From Phocoenobacter atlanticus (lineage in GTDB: Bacteria > Pseudomonadota > Gammaproteobacteria > Enterobacterales > Pasteurellaceae): a stretch of DNA of 24,416 nucleotides. Position 1 is the stretch's first letter, and every line of letters begins with the position of its first letter. The DNA is taken from NCBI RefSeq assembly GCF_030764225.1, contig NZ_JASAXH010000024.1; one strand, written 5' to 3'. Shown here in pieces: positions 7,893-15,911 of this stretch. Below the pieces are notes generated by a model. That model had not been told where the DNA came from. It saw nothing but the letters and a program-made list of their open reading frames with translations, and searched no databases. The translations under genes and the position numbers were made by a program.

Positions 7893-8960
7893 TTAATCTC
7901 TTTTTTTAGTTAAAAGCCACCAAACAACCGTCAAACTTAAGATACTCGGTACTAATGCACCGACTACAATCGGCAACCAAGACACCACCAAACTAAGATT
8001 TCCAAAGACAATATTTGTTACGTAAAAGATAAAGCCAGCAATAATACCAATTACTACTTTTGCCCCTGTAGTGCTACTTCTAAGCGGTCCAAAAATAAAG
8101 GACATTGCGAGTAACATCATTACTGCCATAGACAATGGTTCAAATGCTTTACGCCAAAATGTAATTTCAAAACGTTTTGAGTCTTGCCCTGTTTGTTTTA
8201 AAAAGGTCACGTATTCTTTTAATTCTGAAAGGGATAATGATTCTGCTTTTAGTGCAACTACACCAAGTTTATTTGGCGTAATACTGGTTTGCCATTGTTC
8301 ATTTTTCTGTTTAACTCGAATAATACCTGTTGGTGTAATATCTGCTTTTTCAATATTTTTAAGCTGCCAGCTATTTTTAGTATAAACCGCTTGTTTGGCT
8401 TTCAACACAGACTTTAAATGACGATCTTCAAATTCATAAATTAAAATGTTACTTAAATTTTTATCAGAAGTAACACGTTGAATATAAACAAATTTATTTC
8501 CATCTTTCGCCCAAAACCCACTTTTTGTGGCAAGCATCGTACCGCCTGTTTGAGCCACTGAACGCATATTTCTTGCAAATTGCTCAGTTTGTGGCACTCC
8601 CCATTCTCCCATTACCATTGTAATTAAGACTAAAGGAATAGCCGTTTTCATCACTGCTACACCAACTTTAAAACGAGAAAAACCAGAGGCTTGCATCACG
8701 ATTAGTTCACTACGACTTGCCAAACCACCAAGTCCAACTAAAGAACCAAGTAATGCAGCCATAGGAAAAAAAGTTTCAATATCACGAGGGATCATTAAAA
8801 GCGTATAGTAAGCAGCGTGTAACCCATCGTAGGTTCCTTTGCCAACTTGACGAAATTCTTCAACAAACTTAATAATTGCACCCAATCCCACTAGCATAAA
8901 GAGGGTAAGCATTATGGCGGAGAGAATGGTTTTTCCAATATAACGTTCTAATACATTCAT
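7893..8960 (-). CDS. lptG: LPS export ABC transporter permease LptG
   Basis: A 355-residue inner-membrane permease of the LptB2FG complex, which extracts lipopolysaccharide from the inner membrane and passes it to the LptC-LptA bridge. It has three N-terminal membrane segments (starting ERYIGKTILSAIMLTLFML), a periplasmic beta-jellyroll region in the middle, and three C-terminal membrane segments ending SLTVVWWLL. The cytoplasmic coupling region LASRSELIVMQASGFS is the expected LptG signature. It follows lptF by 8 bases and precedes dnaE by 7 bases. The start ATG has AAGAGA about 12 bases upstream. A DNA-uptake core (8386-8394) lies inside the coding region. Confidence 0.95.
   Translation of the reverse strand: MNVLERYIGKTILSAIMLTLFMLVGLGAIIKFVEEFRQVGKGTYDGLHAAYYTLLMIPRDIETFFPMAALLGSLVGLGGLASRSELIVMQASGFSRFKVGVAVMKTAIPLVLITMVMGEWGVPQTEQFARNMRSVAQTGGTMLATKSGFWAKDGNKFVYIQRVTSDKNLSNILIYEFEDRHLKSVLKAKQAVYTKNSWQLKNIEKADITPTGIIRVKQKNEQWQTSITPNKLGVVALKAESLSLSELKEYVTFLKQTGQDSKRFEITFWRKAFEPLSMAVMMLLAMSFIFGPLRSSTTGAKVVIGIIAGFIFYVTNIVFGNLSLVVSWLPIVVGALVPSILSLTVVWWLLTKKRD
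8386..8394 (-). repeat. DNA-uptake signal core inside lptG
   Basis: Exact ACCGCTTGT, read as ACAAGCGGT on the coding strand, where it encodes part of KQAVYT. The TTTGCAAA element seen at other copies is missing at the expected distance. Confidence 0.7.
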
Positions 8961-8968
8961 TTTATTTT

Positions 8969-10057
8969 TTATCTCTTAATCTTTAAACGATAACGTAATG
9001 CTGAAAATTCTTTTGTATCCCATAAATTTAATATTACTCCTAATGCAAAAAATCCGATGGAGACTAACGGCATAAATAGTGACACATTGATTTTCCCAGA
9101 AGCACCTGCTGATTTTAAAGAACTTTGTAATAGGAAATAAATTAAATAAAGTAATAATGCAGGGAGTAATTTAGCAAAACGTCCTTGACGAGGATTAACA
9201 TTACTCATTGATGTAGCTAATAACGCCATTAGAGGTACCGCTAAAATCAATGCTAAACGCCATTGTAACTCTGCTTTGGCGTAGGTTGATTTGCTTTGTA
9301 GTAACTCATTAAAACGTAATCGTTCTACGCTGTCTTTTTTTAGATCGACATCTTTATAGCCTAAATAAGCGGAATATTGATTAAAATGCGTGACTTTAAA
9401 ATCGGAGGTTTGAGGTGTACCTTCAAAACGGGTACTGTTATTTAATTTTAATACTTGATCACCATTTGGTAATCCTGTTAACTTTCCTGATTCTGCGGTT
9501 ACTACCGATGGTCGATTATTCTTTTTTTGAGTAGGTTGAAAGACAAAAATATCATTAATACTGCTTCCCTTAATATTATCAATATAAAGTACATAACCTC
9601 CAGCTGACATAAACTGCCCTGCAGACAGAGCTGAAAAACGAGGGTTAACTTCTGCTTCTGCAAGTAATTCCGCTTGTTTATCCATCGCCCAAGGCATTAC
9701 CCAAAAGGCATTATAAGTTGCTAGGATAGTGGTAAATAAGGATAAAAAGAGAGCAGATTTAACTAATAGACTTTGACCCACACCACAAGCTCGCATTACA
9801 GTAATTTCACTTTCTGCATAAAAACGTCCTAGAGTCAGTAATAATGCCACAAAAAGTGACAGAGGGAGCATCAGTTGTGCCATTGTTGGCATACCTAACC
9901 CTAACAGATGTACTACTAGGTCTGTTGGCACTTTCCCACTTACTGCTGAACTTAATACTCTCACAAGTTGTTGACAAAAAAAGATCAACAATAAAACAAA
10001 TAGAATAGCGAGTTGGCTTTTAAAAATTTCTCTCGTTAAATATCGACTAAAAATCAC
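8969..10057 (-). CDS. lptF: LPS export ABC transporter permease LptF
   Basis: Partner permease of LptG, 362 residues. The N-terminus MIFSRYLTREIFKSQLAIL and the coupling motif YAESEITVMRACGVG closely follow E. coli LptF. Six membrane segments flank a periplasmic jellyroll, and the C-terminal part has NPRQGRFAKLLPALLLYLIYF. It is the first gene of the minus-strand block and is divergent from pepA, the same arrangement as in E. coli, which supports the F/G assignment. The lptF/pepA gap of 205 bases holds a 54-bp uptake-signal palindrome. Confidence 0.95.
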   Translation of the reverse strand: MIFSRYLTREIFKSQLAILFVLLLIFFCQQLVRVLSSAVSGKVPTDLVVHLLGLGMPTMAQLMLPLSLFVALLLTLGRFYAESEITVMRACGVGQSLLVKSALFLSLFTTILATYNAFWVMPWAMDKQAELLAEAEVNPRFSALSAGQFMSAGGYVLYIDNIKGSSINDIFVFQPTQKKNNRPSVVTAESGKLTGLPNGDQVLKLNNSTRFEGTPQTSDFKVTHFNQYSAYLGYKDVDLKKDSVERLRFNELLQSKSTYAKAELQWRLALILAVPLMALLATSMSNVNPRQGRFAKLLPALLLYLIYFLLQSSLKSAGASGKINVSLFMPLVSIGFFALGVILNLWDTKEFSALRYRLKIKR

Positions 10058-10086
10058 AATGGTTATCTCAGTTTATTGAATAAGGC

Positions 10087-10140
10087 AAGCGGTAAGATCT
10101 TTATTATTTTTTGCAAATTTTATTATTAATCTGACCGCTT
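10087..10140. repeat. 54-bp paired uptake-signal palindrome (copy 1)
   Basis: AAGCGGT (10087-10093), TTTGCAAA (10110-10117) and ACCGCTT (10134-10140) are separated by exactly 16 bases on each side. Beyond the 7-bp arms, AGAT next to the left arm pairs with ATCT next to the right arm after one mismatch. It lies between the divergent genes lptF and pepA, so it cannot be a simple 3'-end terminator for either. Confidence 0.8.
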
Positions 10141-10262
10141 ATAGACCGTCTATAATACCGTTTTAGACAGAAAAAATCACTAAAATTCATTTTTTACTTG
10201 CAATTTATAATGAAAAGGATAATTTTATACCTCTCAACAAAAATAAACAAAAGGAACATAGA

Positions 10263-11735
10263 ATGAAATTTTGTGCAAAAAGTTTGAATTTCGAACAATC
10301 CAGTGATTGTGTTGTAGTCGGTATTTATGAAAATACCACACTCTCAACAAATGCAAAAAAACTAGATGAAGCAACCGCTCACTATTTATCTGATTTACTC
10401 AAAACTGGCGATTTCAAAGGAAAACTGGCTGAAACATTGCTTGTTCATACACCGAATCAGCCTTTTACTCGTCTATTATTAGTAGGCTGTGGTAAAGCAC
10501 CTTTAAATGAAACCCAGTACAAAAAAATTATTAAAGCGGTTGTACAAACCTTAAAAAGCACCACTGCACAACATATTCATCTATTATTAAATGATATTGA
10601 AATCAAAGATCGTAATGAATATTGGGCAGTGCGTTTTGCGATTGAAAGCATTTCAGACACCTTATACAACTACGATGAATTCAAAAGCACCAAAGCAGAA
10701 CCAACTCAATTAGCAAAATTCTGTTTTAACAGTGAAAATCTAGCGGAAACAGAAAAAGCAATTCAACACGCACAAGCGGTCGCATTAGGGGTAAAATTTG
10801 CAAAAAATGTCGCAAACTGCCCGCCAAATGTGTGTAACCCTGCTTACCTTGCAGAATTAGCAAAAGAATTAGACAGCGAATATTCACAAATCAGCACCAC
10901 TATCGTGGATGAAACCCAAATGGCAGAGCTAAAAATGAACAGCTATTTAGCGGTTTCTCGTGGTTCTGAAAACCCAGCTTATATGTCAATTATCGAATAT
11001 AAAAATGCTCCAAATCCTGATGCAAAACCTATCGTGTTAGTAGGTAAAGGCTTAACTTTTGATTCAGGCGGTATTTCAATCAAACCTTCTGCAGCAATGG
11101 ATGAAATGAAATACGATATGGGCGGTGCAGCATCAGTTTACGGCACAATGAAAGCCGTTGCTGAATTACAATTACCGATCAACGTTATTGGTGTATTAGC
11201 GGGCTGTGAAAATATGCCAGATGGCAATGCTTATCGTCCAGGAGATATTCTCACCACAATGTCAGGCAAAACCGTTGAAGTATTAAATACGGACGCCGAA
11301 GGTCGTTTAGTACTTTGTGATGCATTAACCTATGTGGAACGTTTTGAACCTGAATGTGTGATCGACATCGCAACCCTAACAGGGGCTTGTGTGGTTGGTT
11401 TAGGGCATATAAACACAGGATTACTTTCAAAAGACGATCAATTTGTTGATCAACTACTTAATGCCTCAAAACAGGCTCACGATTACACGTGGCGTTTACC
11501 GATGAATGAAGAATATCAAGATGATCTAAAATCTAACTTTGCGGATTTGGCAAACGTGGGTAGCCGTGCTGGTGGTGCCATCACAGCGGGTATTTTCTTA
11601 TCTAATTTTACAGAAAACTACACTTGGGCTCATTTAGATATTGCAGGAACAGCGTGGCAATCAGGTGCGGCTAAAGGTGCAACAGGTCGTCCAGTGCCAT
11701 TATTAACCCAATTCTTAATTAATAAATCTAGCTAA
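10263..11735 (+). CDS. pepA: Leucyl aminopeptidase (M17), PepA
   Basis: A 490-residue cytosolic aminopeptidase of family M17 that trims N-terminal residues from peptides using two metal ions; in E. coli it also binds DNA. The metal and catalytic segments are all present: VGKGLTFDSGGISIKP, DMGGAASVYG and the family signature NTDAEGRLVL. The C-terminal domain carries the active site as expected, and the length is near that of E. coli PepA (503). AAAGGAA lies about 8 bases before the ATG. It is divergent from lptF as in E. coli. Downstream, a 54-bp uptake-signal palindrome with a perfect 12-bp stem begins 18 bases past the stop. A perfect 10-base uptake signal lies inside the gene. Confidence 0.95.
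   Translation: MKFCAKSLNFEQSSDCVVVGIYENTTLSTNAKKLDEATAHYLSDLLKTGDFKGKLAETLLVHTPNQPFTRLLLVGCGKAPLNETQYKKIIKAVVQTLKSTTAQHIHLLLNDIEIKDRNEYWAVRFAIESISDTLYNYDEFKSTKAEPTQLAKFCFNSENLAETEKAIQHAQAVALGVKFAKNVANCPPNVCNPAYLAELAKELDSEYSQISTTIVDETQMAELKMNSYLAVSRGSENPAYMSIIEYKNAPNPDAKPIVLVGKGLTFDSGGISIKPSAAMDEMKYDMGGAASVYGTMKAVAELQLPINVIGVLAGCENMPDGNAYRPGDILTTMSGKTVEVLNTDAEGRLVLCDALTYVERFEPECVIDIATLTGACVVGLGHINTGLLSKDDQFVDQLLNASKQAHDYTWRLPMNEEYQDDLKSNFADLANVGSRAGGAITAGIFLSNFTENYTWAHLDIAGTAWQSGAAKGATGRPVPLLTQFLINKSS
10772..10804 (+). repeat. Full DNA-uptake signal inside pepA
   Basis: The complete 10-base ACAAGCGGTC at 10772-10781 is followed by TTTGCAAA at 10797-10804. The distance from AAGCGGT to TTTGCAAA is 23, identical to the other copies. 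This is the best single match to an Apl-type signal in the window. Confidence 0.85.
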
Positions 11736-11753
11736 TCGTTAGCGTTCAATATT

Positions 11754-11807
11754 AAGCGGGTAGATATTTAATAAATTTTGCAAAAAATAAGGATAATCTA
11801 CCCGCTT
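11754..11807 (+). terminator. 54-bp palindrome after pepA, likely terminator (copy 2)
   Basis: AAGCGGGTAGAT (11754-11765) and ATCTACCCGCTT (11796-11807) are perfectly complementary over 12 bp. The loop is centred on TTTGCAAA (11777-11784), at the same 16-base inner spacing as the other two copies. The arms read GCGGG/CCCGC rather than the exact uptake core, so this is a drifted copy. TAATTTTATC follows, a modest T-rich tail, and the element lies just past the pepA stop. Confidence 0.65.
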
Positions 11808-12061
11808 TAATTTTATCAGTGTATACAAAGGTAATCGTTTGCTACCATTGAAATAGCTGCAATCTTAAAAATGTAAAAATTTGTAAATTTATAGTAATTT
11901 TTATTTGATTAATTATTTTTTTATGCTAAATTTCTTCAGTAATTGCGTTTGATATACAAGCAATTCATAATTTGACTTTCTATCATTTTATGCAACTCCA
12001 ATCGTATCATTGCGTTACAAATTCTAGATTTTTTTTTAACCTTTTTATTGGGATACAAACT
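11808..12061. other. AT-rich spacer between pepA and guaC
   Basis: A 254-base stretch without a supported gene. It is strongly AT-rich. The guaC frame is open back to 11972, but that part does not resemble GMP reductase. I see no riboswitch-like structure; the guaC promoter should be here but no convincing -35/-10 pair stands out. Confidence 0.5.
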
Positions 12062-13111
12062 ATGCTCATTGAAGAACAAGAATACCTAGATTTTGATAAT
12101 GTCTTAATCAAACCTAAACGAAGCACACTTAATTCACGTAAAGACGTGACCTTAACTCGTACTTTTACCACTAGAAATAGCAAAGTAGATATTGAAGGTG
12201 TACCTATTATTGCCGCCAATATGGATAGTGTTGGTACCTTTGAAATGGCAAAATCTTTAGCGAAATTTCAAATGTTTACCGCTGTTCATAAATTCTATGA
12301 AGTTTCAGAATGGCAGGCTTTTGCAACAGAAAATCCTGATGTTTTAAAATATGTTTTTGTGACTATTGGCTCAAGTGATAAAGAAATCGAAAAATTGCAG
12401 GCGATTATTATGGCAATCCCTGAAATTCGAATGATTTGCGTGGATATTGCCAATGGTTATAGTGAACATTTTTTAAATCAAATTAAAAAAGTCCGCAGCC
12501 TCTTTCCTAATAAAGTATTGATGGCAGGAAATGTGGTAACTTATGAAATTACGGAAGAGTTAATTTTAAGTGGTGTGGATATTGTAAAAATTGGGATTGG
12601 ACCCGGTTCTGTTTGTACCACTCGTAAAATGACAGGTGTAGGTGTACCTCAACTTTCTGCCACTATTGAATGTGCGGATGCGGCTCACGGTTTAGGTGGT
12701 TTAGTTTGTACTGATGGTGGTTGTGTGAATGTGGGTGATATTTCTAAAGCCTTTGGTGCTGGTGCTGATTTCGTAATGCTTGGCGGAATGCTTTCTGCTC
12801 ACAAAGAGTCTAACGGTGAAGTGGTGACTAAAGACGGTAAAGAATTTATGACTTTTTATGGAATGAGTTCAAGCAATGCAATGAAAAAACACTATGGAAA
12901 AGTGAATGAATACCGAGCCAGCGAAGGTAAAGCGGTGTTATTGCCTTATCGTGGTGAGGTAAAATATACTGTTCAAGAAATTTTGGGAGGCATTCGTTCA
13001 ACCTGTACTTATATCGGTGCAAGTAAACTTAAATATATGCCAAAACATACTACTTTTATTAAAGTAAATCGTCAAATTAATACGGTTTATAATCACTTCG
13101 AAACAAATTAA
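12062..13111 (+). CDS. guaC: GMP reductase
   Basis: Converts GMP to IMP with NADPH and release of ammonia, part of purine interconversion. The protein is 349 residues (E. coli GuaC 347). The active-site loop GIGPGSVCTTR puts the catalytic cysteine at residue 185. ECADAAHGLGG and the flap region FYGMSSSNAMKKH are characteristic of GuaC rather than IMP dehydrogenase, which would be longer and carry CBS domains. I choose the MLIEEQEYLDFDNVL start because it aligns with known GuaC N-termini. The upstream in-frame ATG at 11972 would add 30 unrelated residues. The ribosome site is weak (TTGGGATA). The gene converges on lnt across the repeat region. Confidence 0.95.
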   Translation: MLIEEQEYLDFDNVLIKPKRSTLNSRKDVTLTRTFTTRNSKVDIEGVPIIAANMDSVGTFEMAKSLAKFQMFTAVHKFYEVSEWQAFATENPDVLKYVFVTIGSSDKEIEKLQAIIMAIPEIRMICVDIANGYSEHFLNQIKKVRSLFPNKVLMAGNVVTYEITEELILSGVDIVKIGIGPGSVCTTRKMTGVGVPQLSATIECADAAHGLGGLVCTDGGCVNVGDISKAFGAGADFVMLGGMLSAHKESNGEVVTKDGKEFMTFYGMSSSNAMKKHYGKVNEYRASEGKAVLLPYRGEVKYTVQEILGGIRSTCTYIGASKLKYMPKHTTFIKVNRQINTVYNHFETN

Positions 13112-13122
13112 ACCTTTTAACT

Positions 13123-13310
13123 TCCCCCTCCCTAGCCCTCCCCCGCAAGCGGAGGAGGGAATTTTTGGTTTATGTCGCCATTTCTCTCCCGCAAGCGGAG
13201 GAGGGGATTTTTGGTTTATGTCGCCATTTCTCTCCCGCAAGCGAAGGAGGGAATTTTTAGCTATGTCAGTATTCCTCCCTCCGCTTGCGGGGGGAGGCTA
13301 GGAGGGGGGA
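13123..13310. repeat. GC-rich 46-bp tandem repeat inside a long inverted repeat
   Basis: A unit starting CCCGCAAGCGGAGGAGGG and running through TTTTTGGTTTATGTCGCC repeats with period 46 at 13142, 13188 and 13234; the third copy is degenerate. The outer ends are inverted: CCCCCTCCCTAGCCCTCCC at the left matches, on the other strand, the right end ending GGGAGGCTAGGAGGGGG (to 13309). The GC content contrasts sharply with the surroundings. It fills the gap between convergent guaC and lnt and has no supported gene, although frames are open across it on both strands. It looks like an expanded small dispersed repeat. Confidence 0.85.
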
Positions 13311-13350
13311 TCAAGTACGATTTTTCTCTATTAAAGCGGTATGATTGTTA

Positions 13351-14877
13351 TCAAAATTTACCAATTTTTCTAATCACCGCAACACTAAAACAAAGCAAGC
13401 TCAATCCATAAATTAACCAGTTTCCCCAGAACGTAAAAGGTGTTTCCCCTTGAGTAGAGGAGAGTGACATTGTTAATGTTGTTTCTTTAAATTGAGGGAC
13501 TTGTTTAATAATTTTTCCTCGATGATCAACAAAAACCGTAATGCCTGTATTTGTTGCTCTAACTAGTGGTTTGCCAAGCTCTAAAGCTCGCATTCTTGCC
13601 ATTTGTAAGTGTTGCCAAGGACCAATTGAATTGCCAAACCAAGCATCATTAGAGATTGTCAATAAATAATCTGCGTTGTGTGTTTTTTGATTTTGTTGCA
13701 TTTGATGACCAAAAATCACTTCATAGCAAATTGCCATATTAAAGGTTGTATTACTTGCAGTTAATGGTTTTTGTATAAAATTACCCTGTGATAAATTAAT
13801 AGGTAAAATAAATACTTCTCGTAACCAATCTAATATATTACCGAAAGGGACGTATTCACCAAAAGGGACAAGATGATGTTTCTGATAACGTCCATTGCTA
13901 TAGGTATCTGTATCTGATGTACTACTTAACACAATTGCACTATTATAAATTTCAGGTTGTGTATTATCCAACGTTCCAATAATAAAATCAGTATTATGCT
14001 TTTTAGCAAGATGTTGCAGATCACTAAGCATTGGAATCAACTTTATTTCCGAAGCAGGAAAGGCTGATTCAGGTAAAACAATTACATCAGTTTTACCAAG
14101 TAAAGGGGTAATAAGTTTTTGATAGGTTTGTACGTGCTGAGTGAAATAGTAAGGATTCCATTTGTTTTTTTGATCAATATTTGGTTGCACTAAACCAATG
14201 GTCGTAGAATGGGTGTTATCTTCTTTAACCCATTGAATATATTGAGATCCTACAGCGATAGATAGTGCCAAACAAAGAATAATAGATGATCTTAAATAAG
14301 CGGTATGATTTTGTGTTTTTTTTGCAAATGTGTAAAAAAGTTGTATAAAGTAACCGCTTATAACAATAACAAAGAAAGTTAAACCTTCAACACCTAAGAT
14401 AGGGGCAAGACCATAAAAAGGGCTATCTATTTGTGTATAACCTAATTGTAGCCAAGGAAAACCAGTAAAAACAGTGCCACGTAAATATTCAGTAAAAGTA
14501 AAAATACTTGCTATAACAAAAGGATTTGTAAATTGAAAACGTTGTACAATCCAACAAAAAAACAAATTGTATAACGTAAGATAAAAAGCCAGTAATCCAA
14601 CGGCAAGGTAGCTTATTACAACAGGTACGCCACCAAATTGCATCATACTAATGGAAACCCAATTTACACCAATACAAAAATACCCCATTGACCAAAAAAA
14701 CACTGACCAATAGGCGATTTTTTTATTATGGTAAGTGGTAGCAAAAATTAATCCAAAAGCACAAAGGTAAGTAATGATCCAGTAATCAAAGGGAGAATAA
14801 CCCAATATAGCGATACAACCTAATATTAAACTGATAAAACAAGCGGTTACTTTAGGGTTGTTTTTTGCAAAATTCAT
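13351..14877 (-). CDS. lnt: Apolipoprotein N-acyltransferase
   Basis: Adds the third acyl chain to the N-terminal cysteine of lipoproteins, the last step of lipoprotein maturation at the inner membrane. The protein is 508 residues (E. coli 512). Several membrane segments cover about residues 10-200, then a periplasmic nitrilase-like domain carries the catalytic triad: E270 in VLPESAFP, K333 in YQKHHLVPFGEY, C384 in MAICYEVIFG (E. coli E267, K335, C387). A last membrane segment lies near the C-terminus. The start is 2 bases from the corC stop, so the two form an operon, as in E. coli. Two uptake signals lie in the coding region (14298-14359 as an inverted pair, and 14839-14847). Confidence 0.95.
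   Translation of the reverse strand: MNFAKNNPKVTACFISLILGCIAILGYSPFDYWIITYLCAFGLIFATTYHNKKIAYWSVFFWSMGYFCIGVNWVSISMMQFGGVPVVISYLAVGLLAFYLTLYNLFFCWIVQRFQFTNPFVIASIFTFTEYLRGTVFTGFPWLQLGYTQIDSPFYGLAPILGVEGLTFFVIVISGYFIQLFYTFAKKTQNHTAYLRSSIILCLALSIAVGSQYIQWVKEDNTHSTTIGLVQPNIDQKNKWNPYYFTQHVQTYQKLITPLLGKTDVIVLPESAFPASEIKLIPMLSDLQHLAKKHNTDFIIGTLDNTQPEIYNSAIVLSSTSDTDTYSNGRYQKHHLVPFGEYVPFGNILDWLREVFILPINLSQGNFIQKPLTASNTTFNMAICYEVIFGHQMQQNQKTHNADYLLTISNDAWFGNSIGPWQHLQMARMRALELGKPLVRATNTGITVFVDHRGKIIKQVPQFKETTLTMSLSSTQGETPFTFWGNWLIYGLSLLCFSVAVIRKIGKF
14298..14359. repeat. Inverted pair of uptake signals inside lnt
   Basis: AAGCGGT (14298-14304) has TTTGCAAA at the standard distance (14321-14328). An opposing ACCGCTT lies at 14353-14359, with TGTGTAAA (14329-14336, 6/8 match) at its own 23-base register. 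The pair overlaps about residues 173-194 of Lnt and, unlike the intergenic pairs, does not share one centre or have paired flanks. Confidence 0.65.
14839..14871 (+). repeat. DNA-uptake signal at the 5' end of lnt
   Basis: ACAAGCGGT at 14839-14847 with TTTGCAAA at 14864-14871, again 23 bases from core to element. It lies within the first dozen codons of lnt, on the strand opposite to the coding direction. Confidence 0.8.
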
Positions 14878-14879
14878 TG

Positions 14880-15767
14880 CTACTTCTCTTCTTCTTTTTC
14901 TGCATTATAATCAGGCATCTTTTCTAATTGACTATCTGAAAGTGTCGCTCTCACTTGTAGTAAACGACGCGTGTTGCCAGAGGTTACTTTAAAAGTAATA
15001 CCCTCTAGCTCAATGGTTTCGCCTTTTTGGGGCAGATGACCAAAGGCTTGCATCACTAATCCGCCAACGGTATCAACTTCTTCATCTTCAAAATCTGTGG
15101 CAAAAAATTCATTAAAATCTTCAATATCTGTTAAGGCTGAAACGGCATAGCTATGCTTTGAAAGACGACGAATTGGTTCTGCTTCTTCTTCATCAAACTC
15201 ATCTTCGATGTCTCCCACAATTTGTTCTAAAATATCTTCGATAGTGACTAATCCTGATACGGCACCAAATTCATCAACAACGATTGCCATATGAAAACGT
15301 TCTGAGCGGAATTCTTTTAGCATTCTATCTACACGTTTACTTTCAGGAATAATTACCGCTGGGCGTAAAATTTGTTTCATTTCAAAAGGTTGTGAGTCAC
15401 TACGTAAATATTTTAATAACTCTTTAGCAAGTAAAATACCTTCAATATCATCTTTATCACCACGAATAACAGGGAAACGTGAGTGAGACGTTTCAATAAT
15501 AGTATCTACACAGCTTTCAAGGGGTTGTTCTGCTTCAATAAATACCATTTGAGCACGAGGGATCATAATATCTCGAACTCGCAATTCTGACATTTCAATC
15601 ACCCCTTCGATCATCTCTTTGGTATCATCATCAATCAAATCATTATCTGCAGAGTCTCGAATAACCTCCACTAAATCTTCTCGATTTTGAGGATCGTTCT
15701 GAAAAAAACGATGATAAATACGTTGAAAAAGGTTATTTTTTTCTGCTGAATTGGGTTTGTCATTCAT
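14880..15767 (-). CDS. corC: CorC/YbeX-family CBS-domain protein
   Basis: A 295-residue cytoplasmic protein with two CBS domains (about residues 70-190; MIPRAQMVFIEAEQPLE starts the first) and a C-terminal CorC/HlyC transporter-associated domain (about 205-280; VDTVGGLVMQAFGHLPQKGE). No membrane segment is present, so it is the soluble type rather than the DUF21-anchored CorB type. It has been linked to magnesium and cobalt efflux in Salmonella and to ribosome or heat-stress phenotypes in E. coli as YbeX; the exact role is unsettled. It sits 2 bases upstream of lnt, the conserved ybeX-lnt pair. Confidence 0.92.
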   Translation of the reverse strand: MNDKPNSAEKNNLFQRIYHRFFQNDPQNREDLVEVIRDSADNDLIDDDTKEMIEGVIEMSELRVRDIMIPRAQMVFIEAEQPLESCVDTIIETSHSRFPVIRGDKDDIEGILLAKELLKYLRSDSQPFEMKQILRPAVIIPESKRVDRMLKEFRSERFHMAIVVDEFGAVSGLVTIEDILEQIVGDIEDEFDEEEAEPIRRLSKHSYAVSALTDIEDFNEFFATDFEDEEVDTVGGLVMQAFGHLPQKGETIELEGITFKVTSGNTRRLLQVRATLSDSQLEKMPDYNAEKEEEK

Positions 15768-15911
15768 TATTTTGTTCTCTTTATTAAAATATATGTCAAA
15801 ATTACCACAATTTTAATATTTTAGTAATAAAAAATCACTAAAGTCTATTCCTATTTTGTGAAAATTAGCATAGCATAGTGGCGAATTTTATGATTAATAG
15901 GAGTTTATTTA

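Noticed and set aside
11972..12061. Upstream extension of guaC by 30 residues
   Set aside because: The extension is unlike any GMP reductase N-terminus; the known start aligns at 12062.
13142..13280. CRISPR-like regular repeats
   Set aside because: The repeats are directly joined with period 46 and the segments between GC blocks are themselves repeated, so there are no unique spacers; no cas genes are nearby.
12998..13411. Open reading frames on both strands across the GC-rich repeat
   Set aside because: They exist only because the 46-bp repeats lack stops; they overlap guaC and lnt and encode repeat-derived peptides with no recognisable domain.
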